From Neocallimastix lanati (nom. inval.) (Eukaryota; Neocallimastigomycota; Neocallimastigomycetes; Neocallimastigales; Neocallimastigaceae), in the NCBI GenBank assembly GCA_016946835.1, contig JACVTC010000009.1:450001-492500 (forward strand): DNA of 42,500 nt, given 5' to 3'. Below are positions 11,418-20,059 of this stretch, piece after piece. The stretch's first letter is position 1, and the number at the start of each line of letters is the position of its first letter. Position numbers and translations under genes: made by a program. A model generated the notes under the pieces. It was not told the origin of the DNA, ran no database searches, and saw only the letters and a program-made list of their open reading frames with translations.

Positions 11418-11984
11418 CTATAAGGGAATTTTTCCCTTCCTAACAAATAAAAAAGAAATAAAACCTAGAAGTAACATCTTTAATATAGATAGTGTGGTGT
11501 CCACTAAACTCTCCCCGGATTCATCATTTATTGAACTACTAGGGCAAGATTCATCCTTCGTAGAAATAGATGATGATCCTGTATTATCATTATGCGTAAT
11601 CAGTTCGACGTCGACGCTCTTGGATAAGTTTGGTATTTTACAATACCTATCAAATAATAGCTCAAACGAACTACTTATGATAGGTATTGCTCTTGTTAAG
11701 AATTCCACCAAGCCCACAATTTTTGGAACAGGTGACTCAGATGAACCTTTGAAAAGTAGTTCATTTAATTGTCTCTGTTCCCCACTATCGAAATGTAGCT
11801 CATTTAAAACTAAAGTCCCACCAAGAAGGAACAAGTATATATAATGATTGATATAATCTTCAAAATCAGAAATAGAGTCATAGGAAGAAAGAGGATTAAA
11901 CGCTCTAATCTTCCTAAGGAATAAAATATAGAGATCATCGATGAAATTTAAAGAATTCCATCTAAAAGATGAAAGGCATCGCAT
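11418..11984 (-). CDS. LINE C-terminal ORF fragment, 188 codons, open
   Basis: This reading frame of 188 codons has no stops and starts at an ATG next to the junction with another LINE tail. That ATG may be accidental. The segment YLFLLGGTLVLN parallels FLLGGRD and FLLGGRSIN of the other copies. Later segments (ALVKN-like hydrophobic stretch, then SFELLFDRYCK) parallel LLFRKYKRK and WSLFNRFKSN. It is therefore the tail of a LINE polyprotein beyond the RT domain, not an independent gene. It carries no RT or endonuclease motif. It is the only tail block of comparable size here without an obvious lesion. Confidence 0.55.
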   Translation of the reverse strand: MRCLSSFRWNSLNFIDDLYILFLRKIRAFNPLSSYDSISDFEDYINHYIYLFLLGGTLVLNELHFDSGEQRQLNELLFKGSSESPVPKIVGLVEFLTRAIPIISSSFELLFDRYCKIPNLSKSVDVELITHNDNTGSSSISTKDESCPSSSINDESGESLVDTTLSILKMLLLGFISFLFVRKGKIPL

Positions 11985-12092
11985 TTTACTGAAATATAAT
12001 AATTAATTTTTACTTCACAATGTTAATTGTAATTTTTAAGATACGAAATTATGATCTTCATTAGTTGCGCTAGCCCTGCTGGCCTGTCTTAC
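11985..12092 (-). mobile_element. Short duplicate of a family B LINE tail
   Basis: This stretch matches 12298-12402 nearly base for base (both contain GCGCTAGCCCTGCTGGCCTG, + strand). The match breaks exactly at GTCTTAC, where the T run 12093-12111 of the neighbouring full copy begins. It is a separate truncated tail lying directly 3' of the full family B element. Confidence 0.75.
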
Positions 12093-12111
12093 TTTTTTTA
12101 TTTTTTTTTTT

Positions 12112-12166
12112 AACGACAGCAAACTTGTTTCATCTTTATTAATTAAATATTTGATAAAATACATGT
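12112..12166 (-). promoter_or_regulatory. Conserved LINE 3' tail (family B) with AATAAAG
   Basis: CATGTATTTTATCAAAT at the upstream end and AATAAAG (12140-12134) lie about 22 nt before the poly(A). The total is 55 nt. The layout parallels the tails of families A and D. Confidence 0.6.
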
Positions 12167-12345
12167 AATAAAATAATAAAAAAAAAAAGATAAAAAAATA
12201 AACAAAAAATAAAACACAAAATAAAAATAAAATAATGGTATAATATATTCTAGTTTCATTTAATTAATATCTGTAAGACTTCACAAGGGCATTATTATAC
12301 TGAAGTATAATAATTAATTTTGACTTCACAATATTAATCATAATT

Positions 12346-12951
12346 TTAAGATACAAAATTATGATCTTCATTGGTTGCGCTAGCCCTGCTGGCCTGTCTT
12401 ACTGTTTCTTCAGCATTGACGCTCTTGGTAGTAGTAGTACGATTCGATTTGAACCTATTGAACAAAGACCATTTCTGGCCAATAGCAATAGGTATAATCG
12501 ATTGGAGAAGTGCCGCAGTAACCACCAAGAATGGAGTATCAGAATAAGCACCTGATTTCATCTGGCACTTAAATAGATCCTCCCATTCCCTTGTACTGTT
12601 ATTAATACTTCGACCTCCAAGAAGAAAATTAAACACTTTTTCACACACACTAGAATCAATATACACATTATTTTCAATACTATTACTAACATTACTAAAA
12701 ATACTATTACTAATATTACTATAACTATTATTACTAAAACTATTATTACTATTACTATTATTACTATTACTATTATCATTATTACTATTAACTATATCAT
12801 TTGTTAGGTTGCCACGGTTAAAAGCATTATATAAAAATAAAATTTTATCATTAACTTTACTACGAATATGATTGAAAAATGGACAATCAATTAACCAATG
12901 ACCTATCCATTGTTTATTACTTTTACAACAGGGACAAAAATTAGGACACAT
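12346..12951 (-). pseudogene. LINE B C-terminal block with CCHC knuckle
   Basis: A 201-codon block continues the LINE polyprotein after a TGA that interrupts it at about 13010. It begins with a CCHC zinc knuckle (CPCCKSNKQWIGHWLIDC, C-x2-C-x8-H-x4-C), typical of the region after RT in several LINE clades. An Asn/Ser low-complexity spacer, FLLGGRSINN and the end SVNAEETVRQASRAS follow. The same end (S-V/L-NAE..VRQA) is kept in families A and C. Confidence 0.85.
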
Positions 12952-13011
12952 TTGATCTACTGTTTTTGCAGCTTTAGCAATTCTAGCATCTAATCTATAT
13001 TCGCTTCGTGC

Positions 13012-13335
13012 TCACAATAGCCAATAGAAACCATATGAAAGATCAGGATATTCATAACAAAGTTTAATAAATTTTGATGTTTCTTCGAATTTGTTTTTGT
13101 CATAAAACTCAGCTTTAATAGAATTGATTTTCATATCTCTTTTCCAATAAAAATCCTTGATTTTATTATCGTTATTACCTCTTTTCTCTAGTTTACATTT
13201 AAGAGTTCTACTTTCTTTTGTCCATGTATATTTTCTAGATTTAGGAATATTATTAACTAAATAAGAAATAATACAATTTGAATCTTTCCATTTATCAAAA
13301 CATTTGACTTGAGATAAAGCACACTTAGCTGACAA
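13012..13335 (-). pseudogene. LINE B post-RT basic region
   Basis: This block connects the RT thumb to the zinc knuckle: SAKCALSQVKCFDKW, TWTKESRTLKCKLEK, then KINSIKAEFYDKNKFEETSK and YPDLSYGFYWLL. It ends at a TGA where the related copy at 18.1 kb has AGA (reading LLRARSGYR), so a point mutation broke the frame. A frameshift near 13440 separates it from the RT block. Confidence 0.8.
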
Positions 13336-13427
13336 TGGAGGAATATGTAAATCTTTTAAAATAGAATATACATTAATAAATGATTTGGCTTTTTGTAAAC
13401 CTGCAACCCATCTTAATCCTTTATTAA

Positions 13428-14539
13428 TTAATTGCTGAGTATTATTATTAATCTCGCTTTATTTGAACCAAGTAAAGGCGCAAAGTAAGAGACTTTACTA
13501 AGTACATAAGAGTTAATTATAATCTTCTTAAATGGAATAGGAATTTTGGAATTTGAAAGAAATTTACTAACAGAAAAGAGAGCTTTAGTAACTTTAGAGT
13601 TAAGTAATTTAATAATAGGGTTCAATGATAAGCTTTTATCAAATGGTATACCTAAATAGGTATAACATTTAGTTATTGGGATTGGTTGACCAGCAAGATA
13701 AAAAGTAGGATCTCTTTTATTTTGAAAAAGAGGTGTGTCTGGTCGAATCACCATCGTTGCACACTTTTTAATTCCAAAATTCATCATATTAAATTTAGCC
13801 CATTCATTTACCTTCTTAAGCATTTTTTTTAACTTAGTTCTTGATGGTGCGCATAGAACAATATCATCTGCAAAGAGTCCACCACAACATCTAGATTCGC
13901 CTAAAGGAATTCCAAGTTCTGAAACATCATTAAAAATGTCATTAATAAAAAGATTGAAAAGAATTGGTGATAGTGGACAACCTTGTCTAACTCCTTTCAT
14001 AATATTAAAAGATTCCGAATATTGATCATCAATTTTAACACTACCTTTGGAAGTCAAATATAGATTTTTTATAAATTGATAACATTTACCTCTAATACCT
14101 TAAGCATCTAATTTATATAAAATATTACCTATTGGAACAGAATCATATGCCTTTTTAAATCTAGAAAAGCAAGGTAAGTTTCTTTATTATCATTTTTTTG
14201 GCCTTTGACAAATTTCTCAAATTGAAATAAATAAACTAACACATTCTTCTTTAGTACGAAATCCAAATTGCTCTGGCCTAATAAAATTATTTTTAAGTCC
14301 ATATTCCGAAATTCTTTTGGAGACTATTTTCGAAATGAGTTTAATACCATTGTTAATCAGAGAGATACCTCGATAATTGTCACAATCAGATTGATCAACT
14401 CCTTTTTTAGGAATAGATATAATACTTGCTTCGTTCCATGTGCTAGGAAATTCTCCATTCCAAATTCTAGAATATATCTTCTTTAAACAATTTAAACCAG
14501 AAGCAGAATTATTTACTGAATTTTCGTCATCCGGAGGAA
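13428..14539 (-). pseudogene. LINE B reverse transcriptase domain, disrupted
   Basis: The region 14057-13428 is open and carries the RT core: GVRQGCPLSPILFNLFINDI, the catalytic GLFADDIVLCA, GIKKCATMV and YTYLGIPFD. Upstream, 14539-14058 holds further RT blocks in changing frames (ISLINNGIKLISKIVSKRI, PEQFGFRTKEECVSLF, YLAFLDLK). The first palm aspartate motif is shifted by loss of one A, so that AYDS reads HMIL near 14155. A TAA at about 14100 and a shift near 14225 add to the damage. The two Asp of FADD remain, but no complete enzyme can be made. Confidence 0.88.
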
Positions 14540-15424
14540 TTAAACCTTTATAAAATACAATAGGAATTCCGGGCCTGAAGCTTTATAATTTGGAGTAGCT
14601 AAAATTGCTTCTCTAATTTCTTCTATACTGATGTCTTGATTTATATCCCATTCATTGTGTCTCGTATACCTAAATATACCATTGGAAAATTTATTAGACC
14701 ATTCGATTAATGCACTATTGATATCAGAATGGCTTGATGCAAGTTTTTTATAGTGATTGTGCCATACTTCTAACTGTTCTTTAGTAGAAGTAGCTAGTTT
14801 ACCATTTTTGTCCTTTACTGGAGAATTTGACATATTTTTAAATTTATCTACTTTTGCTGTTGTTGTTTTAAGCCATTTCCAAGCTTTCTTTGGGTTATGA
14901 GATTTCATATATTCATATCCTGTATTGATCCAATGTTGGTATTCAGTTTTCCTATAAATATTATACATATGATGAATAATTTTGCACATTCTAATATATT
15001 TTTCAATTAATTCTTCAAATTCATCTAAATTATGATAAGAACCTCTTCTTTTAATGGCTTTATATAATTTCATTTTGAGTTTTTGCAAATTAAATATTTT
15101 CTGCGACATATGAAAAAAAGATTTTCTAACTTCTGAAATTGACGTGATATTAAGTTCCTTAGCAATATTGAATGAAGTTGAAATAAATTTCTTAGAAATA
15201 TCATCAATACTAATATTAGGATCTGGAATCACTTCCTCTAATACACTAAAATAGTTGTTGTCAAAAATTGATTCTTTTTCATTTATACATTTTAATCTAT
15301 CCCATTTAACTGTCTTTTTAGGCAGAGAGAAAGAATTATCTGAATTAACTGATGAAAAACATTTACCTTTTATTAATAAAGGTTTATGATCCGAAATGGG
15401 GGGGAAAGTCAATAAAAGTACCAT
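14540..15424 (-). pseudogene. LINE B endonuclease end, linker and RT start
   Basis: The open block starts inside the endonuclease's last motif (ISDHKPLLI, the SDH box). It runs through a lysine-rich linker (KLYKAIKRRGSYHNLDEFEE, WKWLKTTTAKVDKFK) and reaches the first RT block (ATPNYKASGPE). There a small deletion removes the expected D-G of GPDGIP and shifts the frame near 14570. Relative to the preceding block it is joined by a frameshift in a run of seven C/G at 15398-15404. Confidence 0.82.
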
Positions 15425-15833
15425 ATGAAAGTAAATCTAACATATGATCATTGACAATCGCATGATCTATATCAGATTCTCTATTACCTCTACTCCATGA
15501 AATTGGGGAGCCCCATAAGGGAAGAATTTTCCAATTACTAAATTTAGAGAGCAAATTACATAATTTCTCAGTAGGTAAATTAAAATCACCAACCAACATT
15601 GAAGGATGAGAAGAGTGAGTATTTAACCACGGCAATATTTCAATTCTAGCAGCTCTAGCATGAAGGCTATGGCCACCTATGAGGTACGTACACATTACCA
15701 ATAGAACATTTAGTGAAATTCCAAAAATTATAAGTATACAAGGAAATAATATACTCATAAGTGTTGTTTTCAAGAGAGGCTTGACAAGAATTATGAAACC
15801 CAATATAAAGACCTCTTTTACCGGGAATTTCAT
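15384..15833 (-). pseudogene. LINE B APE endonuclease, middle and C-terminal part
   Basis: The genuine part starts about 15690 (GGHSLHARAARIEILPWL). It carries HPSMLVGDFN (catalytic D-x-N), SRGNRESDIDHAIV and YGTFIDFPP, and ends at the C7 frameshift. Together with the neighbouring blocks this gives the full APE motif set. The first part of the nominal open frame (15833-15695) overlaps the true frame of the upstream block and is probably not translated protein. Confidence 0.8.
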
Positions 15834-16824
15834 TATTAGCTTTTTTGAAGAAATGTTTGTAGTTTTTTAATGATACTCGACATGGATATTTACTGCTAGA
15901 ACCTGAACCATTTCCTGTTTCCTGAAAGCATAAGAAAAGTGATTTGTACATTGAAATAAAGAATTCAACACTGTCTTTTTTATCAAAGTTCCATCCATTA
16001 GTATTCCAACTGACACAGAGAGAAAATTCTTTAACTGTATTATTATTAATATGAGTGTTATTAATATTATTGGAATTATTATAATTGATTGAACTGGAAT
16101 TTGAATTTGAATCTGAACTTGAAACTGAATTTAAACATAAATTTGAAATTGAACTTGAACTTGTACTTGAACTTGAATTTAAACTTGAACTTGTACTTGA
16201 ACTTGAATTTAAACTTGAACTTGTACTTGAACTTGAATTTAAACTTGAACTTGTACTTGAACTTGTACTTGAACTTGTACTTGAACTTGAACTTGCACTT
16301 GAACTTGAACCTGAGCTTGTACTTGAACTAGTACTTGAACTTGAACATGAATCTGTATTTGAACTTGAATTTGAATTTTGACTTGAATCTGCATTTGAAT
16401 TTGAAGTAGTGAATAAGTTGATATTATATGATGAATTCACTTTTTCTGATAAGGCAAAATGTTTCCTTTTGAGTGAAGAAAAACTGTATTTATGATTCCT
16501 TTTGCTACAATTAATAACATTAACTGAAGCACGTTTGAAACTATTAACGATACAATCAATACAATCAATAATAGATGTTATTTCTTCTTCATTACCTACT
16601 ATTTTAATTTTAAAGAATGCATCATTAAAATTAGCAATACGTTTAACTGATAAAACTTTATCATTTAATTCATTCAGAGTTTTCTTTAAATGTCTTCTCA
16701 TTTTGATTTCTGGCCAAGATCGAAGTCCGCGGATAAAGAGTAGTTTCGTATTCTCCATTGGTATACCGTGGCACCTTGAACCTCTTAGAATGAAATTCTT
16801 ATTTCTTATATATTGGATTTCCAT
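15667..16824 (-). pseudogene. LINE B N-terminus: RRM-like domain, Ser-rich spacer, APE endonuclease start
   Basis: A 385-codon block begins at the ATG 16824-16822. Residues about 27-110 have a beta-alpha-beta-beta-alpha-beta pattern (KLLFIRGLRSWPEIKMRR to AFFKIKIVGNEEEITSI), suggesting an RRM-like or ORF1p-like RNA-binding fold; this is inferred from pattern only. A poly-Ser region with SSSTSSSLNS repeats follows. The APE endonuclease then starts: CVSWNTNGWNF, LFLCFQETGNG (catalytic QE), RGLYIGFHNSCQASLE and NVYVPH. The frame shifts at about 15680. Confidence 0.82.
16085..16381 (-). repeat. 30-nt minisatellite coding for Ser-rich LINE spacer
   Basis: Tandem TCAAG/TACAAG-type units run through this stretch. 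Between about 16160 and 16262 a 30-nt unit repeats three times, coding for the decapeptide SSSTSSSLNS. It is in frame within the LINE N-terminal block. Antisense frames over it (Glu/Leu- or Asn/Leu-rich) are artefacts. Confidence 0.85.
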
Positions 16825-16860
16825 AATAGTAATAAAAAAACTAAAAATTAATAAACTAAA

Positions 16861-17413
16861 AAAAATAAAAAATAAAAGTCAGTTTTTATTATAAAGTCTT
16901 GAGTATAATGAGAATTGTAATAATTTTATATCTTTTTGGAATAAATAATTTCGATAATTAGTAGTTTGTTGAACGATTGAAAAATAATTTGATTTAGCAC
17001 TTTTTTCAGTATATTATTTTAATTTGAATATCATAAAGTATTTAATGACTAAAATTGAATTGATGAAATATAATGGTACTAAATTAGTAAAGAGTTAAAT
17101 AAATTACTACAAGATTTAGAGTGAAACAATCTCTTACAACGTGATACACGAAATATATAGTTGAAATACAATTGAATACAATAGATTCTTACATGAGAAT
17201 AGTAATACTACATGAAAATAGAAATACAATGAAAATGTATTACTTATTCTTGGGTGTAACTTATTTAGTAATGTTCCAAAAATGCACCATTATATTCCGC
17301 AGTGAATGTTCACCAGAAAAATTTTACCAATAACATTACCATTGCGCATAATGTTATTAATTAACACAAAATATAACTTTACTACTATTTTGCATCAGTA
17401 CTATGGATCTACT
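16861..17413. other. Region between two LINE copies, with one arm of a direct repeat
   Basis: No convincing coding frame is present. About 17085-17240 resembles 18495-18700: both have GAGTGAA.CAATCTC.TAC, and AATACAATAGATTC followed by TACATGA-rich sequence. The two arms flank the LINE fragment at 17.4-18.4 kb. The stretch may include the 5' UTR of the full LINE and an older repeat, possibly a decayed LTR. Confidence 0.5.
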
Positions 17414-18229
17414 TTATAAGAGTAAAGTTAATTTCCCTTGCAGGCGATTTAAATACATAAATCGAGTACACCCCTGCTCGGGGATGGCCTGTCTTACTGT
17501 TTCTTCAGCATTGACGCTCTTGGTATTAGTAGTACGATTCGATTTGAACCTATTGAACAAAGACCATTGCTGGCCAATAGCAATAGGTAAAATCGATTGA
17601 AGAAGTGCCGCAGTAACCACTAAGAACGGAGTATCAGAATAAGCACCTGATTTCATCTGGCACTTAAATAGATCCTCCCATTCCCTTGTACTGTTATTAA
17701 TACTTCGACCTCCAAGAAGGAAATTAAACACTTTTTCACACACACTAGAATCAATATACACATTATTTTCAATACTGTTACTAACATTACTAAAAAAATT
17801 ATTACTAATATTACTATTACTATTATTACTATTACTATTATTACTATTACTACTATTACTATTACTATTATCATTATTACTATGAACTATATCATTTGTT
17901 AGGTTGCCACGGTAAAAAGCATTAAATAAAAATAAAATTTTATCATTAACTTTACTACGAATATGATTGAAAAATGGACAATCAATTAACCAATGACTTA
18001 TCCATTGTTTATTACTTTTACAACAGGGACAATAATTAGGACACATTTGATCTACTGTTTTTGCAGCTTTAGCAATTCTAGCATCTAATCTATATCCGCT
18101 TCGTGCTCTCAATAGCCAATAGAAACCATATGAAAGATCAGGATATTCATAACAAAGTTTAATAAATTTTGATGTTTCTTCGAATTTGTTTTTGTCATAA
18201 AACTCAGCTTTAATAGAATTGATTTTCAA
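17414..18229 (-). pseudogene. LINE C C-terminal ORF, largely intact
   Basis: 271 codons are open, and the frame stays open further upstream to the truncation point near 18376, so the listed start (a TTG) is arbitrary. It carries KINSIKAEFYDKNKFEE, LLRARSGYRLDARIAKAAK, the CCHC knuckle CPCCKSNKQWISHWLIDC, an Asn/Ser spacer, FLLGGRSINN and SVNAEETVRQA. The tail then differs from family B (IPEQGCTRFMYLNR). It shows what family B read before the TGA at 13010. With no RT core it is a non-autonomous relic. Confidence 0.8.
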
Positions 18230-18377
18230 ATCTCTTTTCCAATAAAAATCCTTGATTTTATTATCGTTATTACCTCTTTTCTCTAGTTTACGTTTAAGAG
18301 TTCTACTTTCTTTTGTCCATGTATATTTTCTAGATCTTGGAATATTATTAACTAAATAGGAAATAATACAATTTGAC
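17414..18377 (-). mobile_element. 5'-truncated LINE fragment (family C, sister of B)
   Basis: 17486-18376 matches 12391-13281 at a constant offset of 5095 with few differences. The match ends at ATTTGA (18371-18376). Its 3' side diverges sharply after GTAAGACAGGCC on the sense strand and lacks the family B 3' UTR and poly(A). It is either a different subfamily or a rearranged copy. Confidence 0.85.
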
Positions 18378-20059
18378 TGATTGTAATTCTTTCAAAAAAT
18401 AAAGCTCTTTATGATGTTAAAAATTTTCTGTTGAATAATTATAAATTAGCTAAAAGTATATTTAAAAAAGAAAAATATTAGTAGAGAAAGATTATAAAAA
18501 AGATTCTCATCCGTTAAATAATGTCTTAAACACAAGCTTTGGAGTGAATCAATCTCCTACATTTCCATTTTACAATAGCTACATGAAAGTATAAATAATA
18601 CTATAGAAAAATACATATACAAAATAATGCTAAAGTAAAAAAATACAATAGATTCATTACAATGATAATATGTAGAAACTACATGATATTATTAATTATA
18701 CAATTCCAATGTTACTACATATCCAACACCTGATATAGGCTAATCCTTTTCTATCAACCCTCCATGGACCTGGAAAAACAGTCCATATAAATAATATATA
18801 AGGGAATATTATTACCAATCTTTCTTGTATTGAATAAAAAAAAATCTATTTTTGTATATTATTTTTTTTTTATTATTATTCTTTTCTTTACAATTAAATT
18901 TAAAAATTTTATAAAATATAATAATAATATATATTTTATCATAAATTTTTATAAATTGAGATTTTATTAATAATATTTAATAATAAGTTTACATAAATTA
19001 AGATTTTATTAATAATAATATTTAATATTTTTTTAATAATAAAATAAAATAAAAATATATTAATAAAAAGTTATAATAAATAATTTTAATAAAAAAGTAA
19101 CGACAAATTTTGATAATAAATAATTTTAATAAAAAAGTAATGACAAATTTTGATAATAAAATAATAATAAAAAATTTTAATAATAAAAAAAATATAAATA
19201 TTTTTAATAATAATTGTATAAATAATTATAATTCTTTTAAATAATTTTAATAAATTTTATAATAGAAGTAAAATATATCAATTATTATCACAGTTCTTCT
19301 AACTATTTCCTTTTTAATAAAATATTCAAAAATAAAAAATGGAAAGGAATATTTCTTTCATATATATTATGGTTATTTCTTTTTTTTTCTTTTATGACAA
19401 ATAATTTTTTAAGTTTCAACTTCATTTCAAAAATTAAAGAAAAGATCTTCAAAAGATATCTTGATCCAAGGAGTATTTCCAATCTAGTAATAATTGATTT
19501 AATGACAAGATGGCGTTGTTGAAAAAATGGTGATTTTTTTTTTGTTTTTTTGATTTTTCTGCGAGACCAAAGGGGACTTCCTAAACTTTATTGTTCTATT
19601 CCTTTCTTTTGGTGTAAAATATTTGACTTGATAGTAGTTTTATGAAATTATTAAATTTATGAAATAATTCTATCCTATAAAAATCTTTTTTTTTGTTTTG
19701 TTTAATTGTATTCTTTTTTTTTTGTTTTTTGTTTTTTGTTACGACATAATAGAAAATGTTAAATTTTTAAAAAAGAAATAAAATAAAGAAATAATAAAAA
19801 TTATTTCCTCTACAATTCAGGATTTAGTCAATTATCGGCAGTTGATTATTCTAAAGAGAATCGGACATTAAAAAAAAAACATAAAAATTTTGCTTAAATT
19901 GACTTTACTATTTTGACATGAATAACAAAAAAAAAAGTTTGATAATAAAAATTTTAAAACTATATAATTTAATTACTTTTAAAAGCTAAACTATAATAAT
20001 AAAAACAATAAAAAAATAGTAGTATAATTATAATAAGGATGATAATGAATTTAAACTAA
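18378..20059. other. Noncoding interval with repeat relics
   Basis: 18378-18800 contains a short open stretch on the + strand (ALYDVKNFLLNNYKLAKSIF) that ends in tandem stops and is of unknown origin. The second arm of the direct repeat also seen at 17085-17240 follows. From 18830 the sequence is AT-rich and noncoding, with short tandem duplications. 19440-19620 is less A/T-biased but has no open frame worth calling. It lies 3' of the minus-strand gene ending at 20060. Confidence 0.5.
19073..19152. repeat. 40-nt tandem duplication
   Basis: Two adjacent 40-nt copies (19073-19112 and 19113-19152) differ at a single base (C at 19101, T at 19141). The unit contains AAAAAAGTAACGACAAATTTTG. The near identity indicates a recent duplication. 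Confidence 0.9.

Larger units (their letters stand above)
11257..11984 (-). mobile_element. LINE fragment of a third lineage (family D), minus strand
   Basis: The fragment holds the C-terminal coding part, a 3' UTR and poly(A) (T run 11257-11266). The 3' tail resembles families A and B, but the protein is clearly diverged. It sits between the family A copy (downstream) and a short family B tail (upstream) in the same orientation. Confidence 0.65.
12093..16860 (-). mobile_element. Near full-length LINE (family B), degenerate, minus strand
   Basis: This 4.8-kb non-LTR retrotransposon has its poly(A) end at 12093-12111 and its first coding ATG at 16824. In order it encodes an RRM-like N-terminus, a Ser-rich spacer, an APE-type endonuclease, a linker, a reverse transcriptase (GLFADDIVLCA), a thumb, a CCHC knuckle, an Asn/Ser spacer and a conserved tail. 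At least seven frameshifts or stops disable it. A single long ORF is suggested by the order of the blocks. The exact 5' end is not visible and no target-site duplication was found. Clade assignment would need a phylogeny. Confidence 0.9.

Noticed and set aside
11341-11844. Plus-strand 167-codon frame
   Set aside because: It is the antisense shadow of the LINE D C-terminal ORF, whose FLLGG block supports the minus strand. Its first codon is TTG.
16085-16381. Plus-strand Glu/Leu-rich and Asn/Leu-rich open frames
   Set aside because: They are antisense readings of the Ser-rich minisatellite in the LINE.
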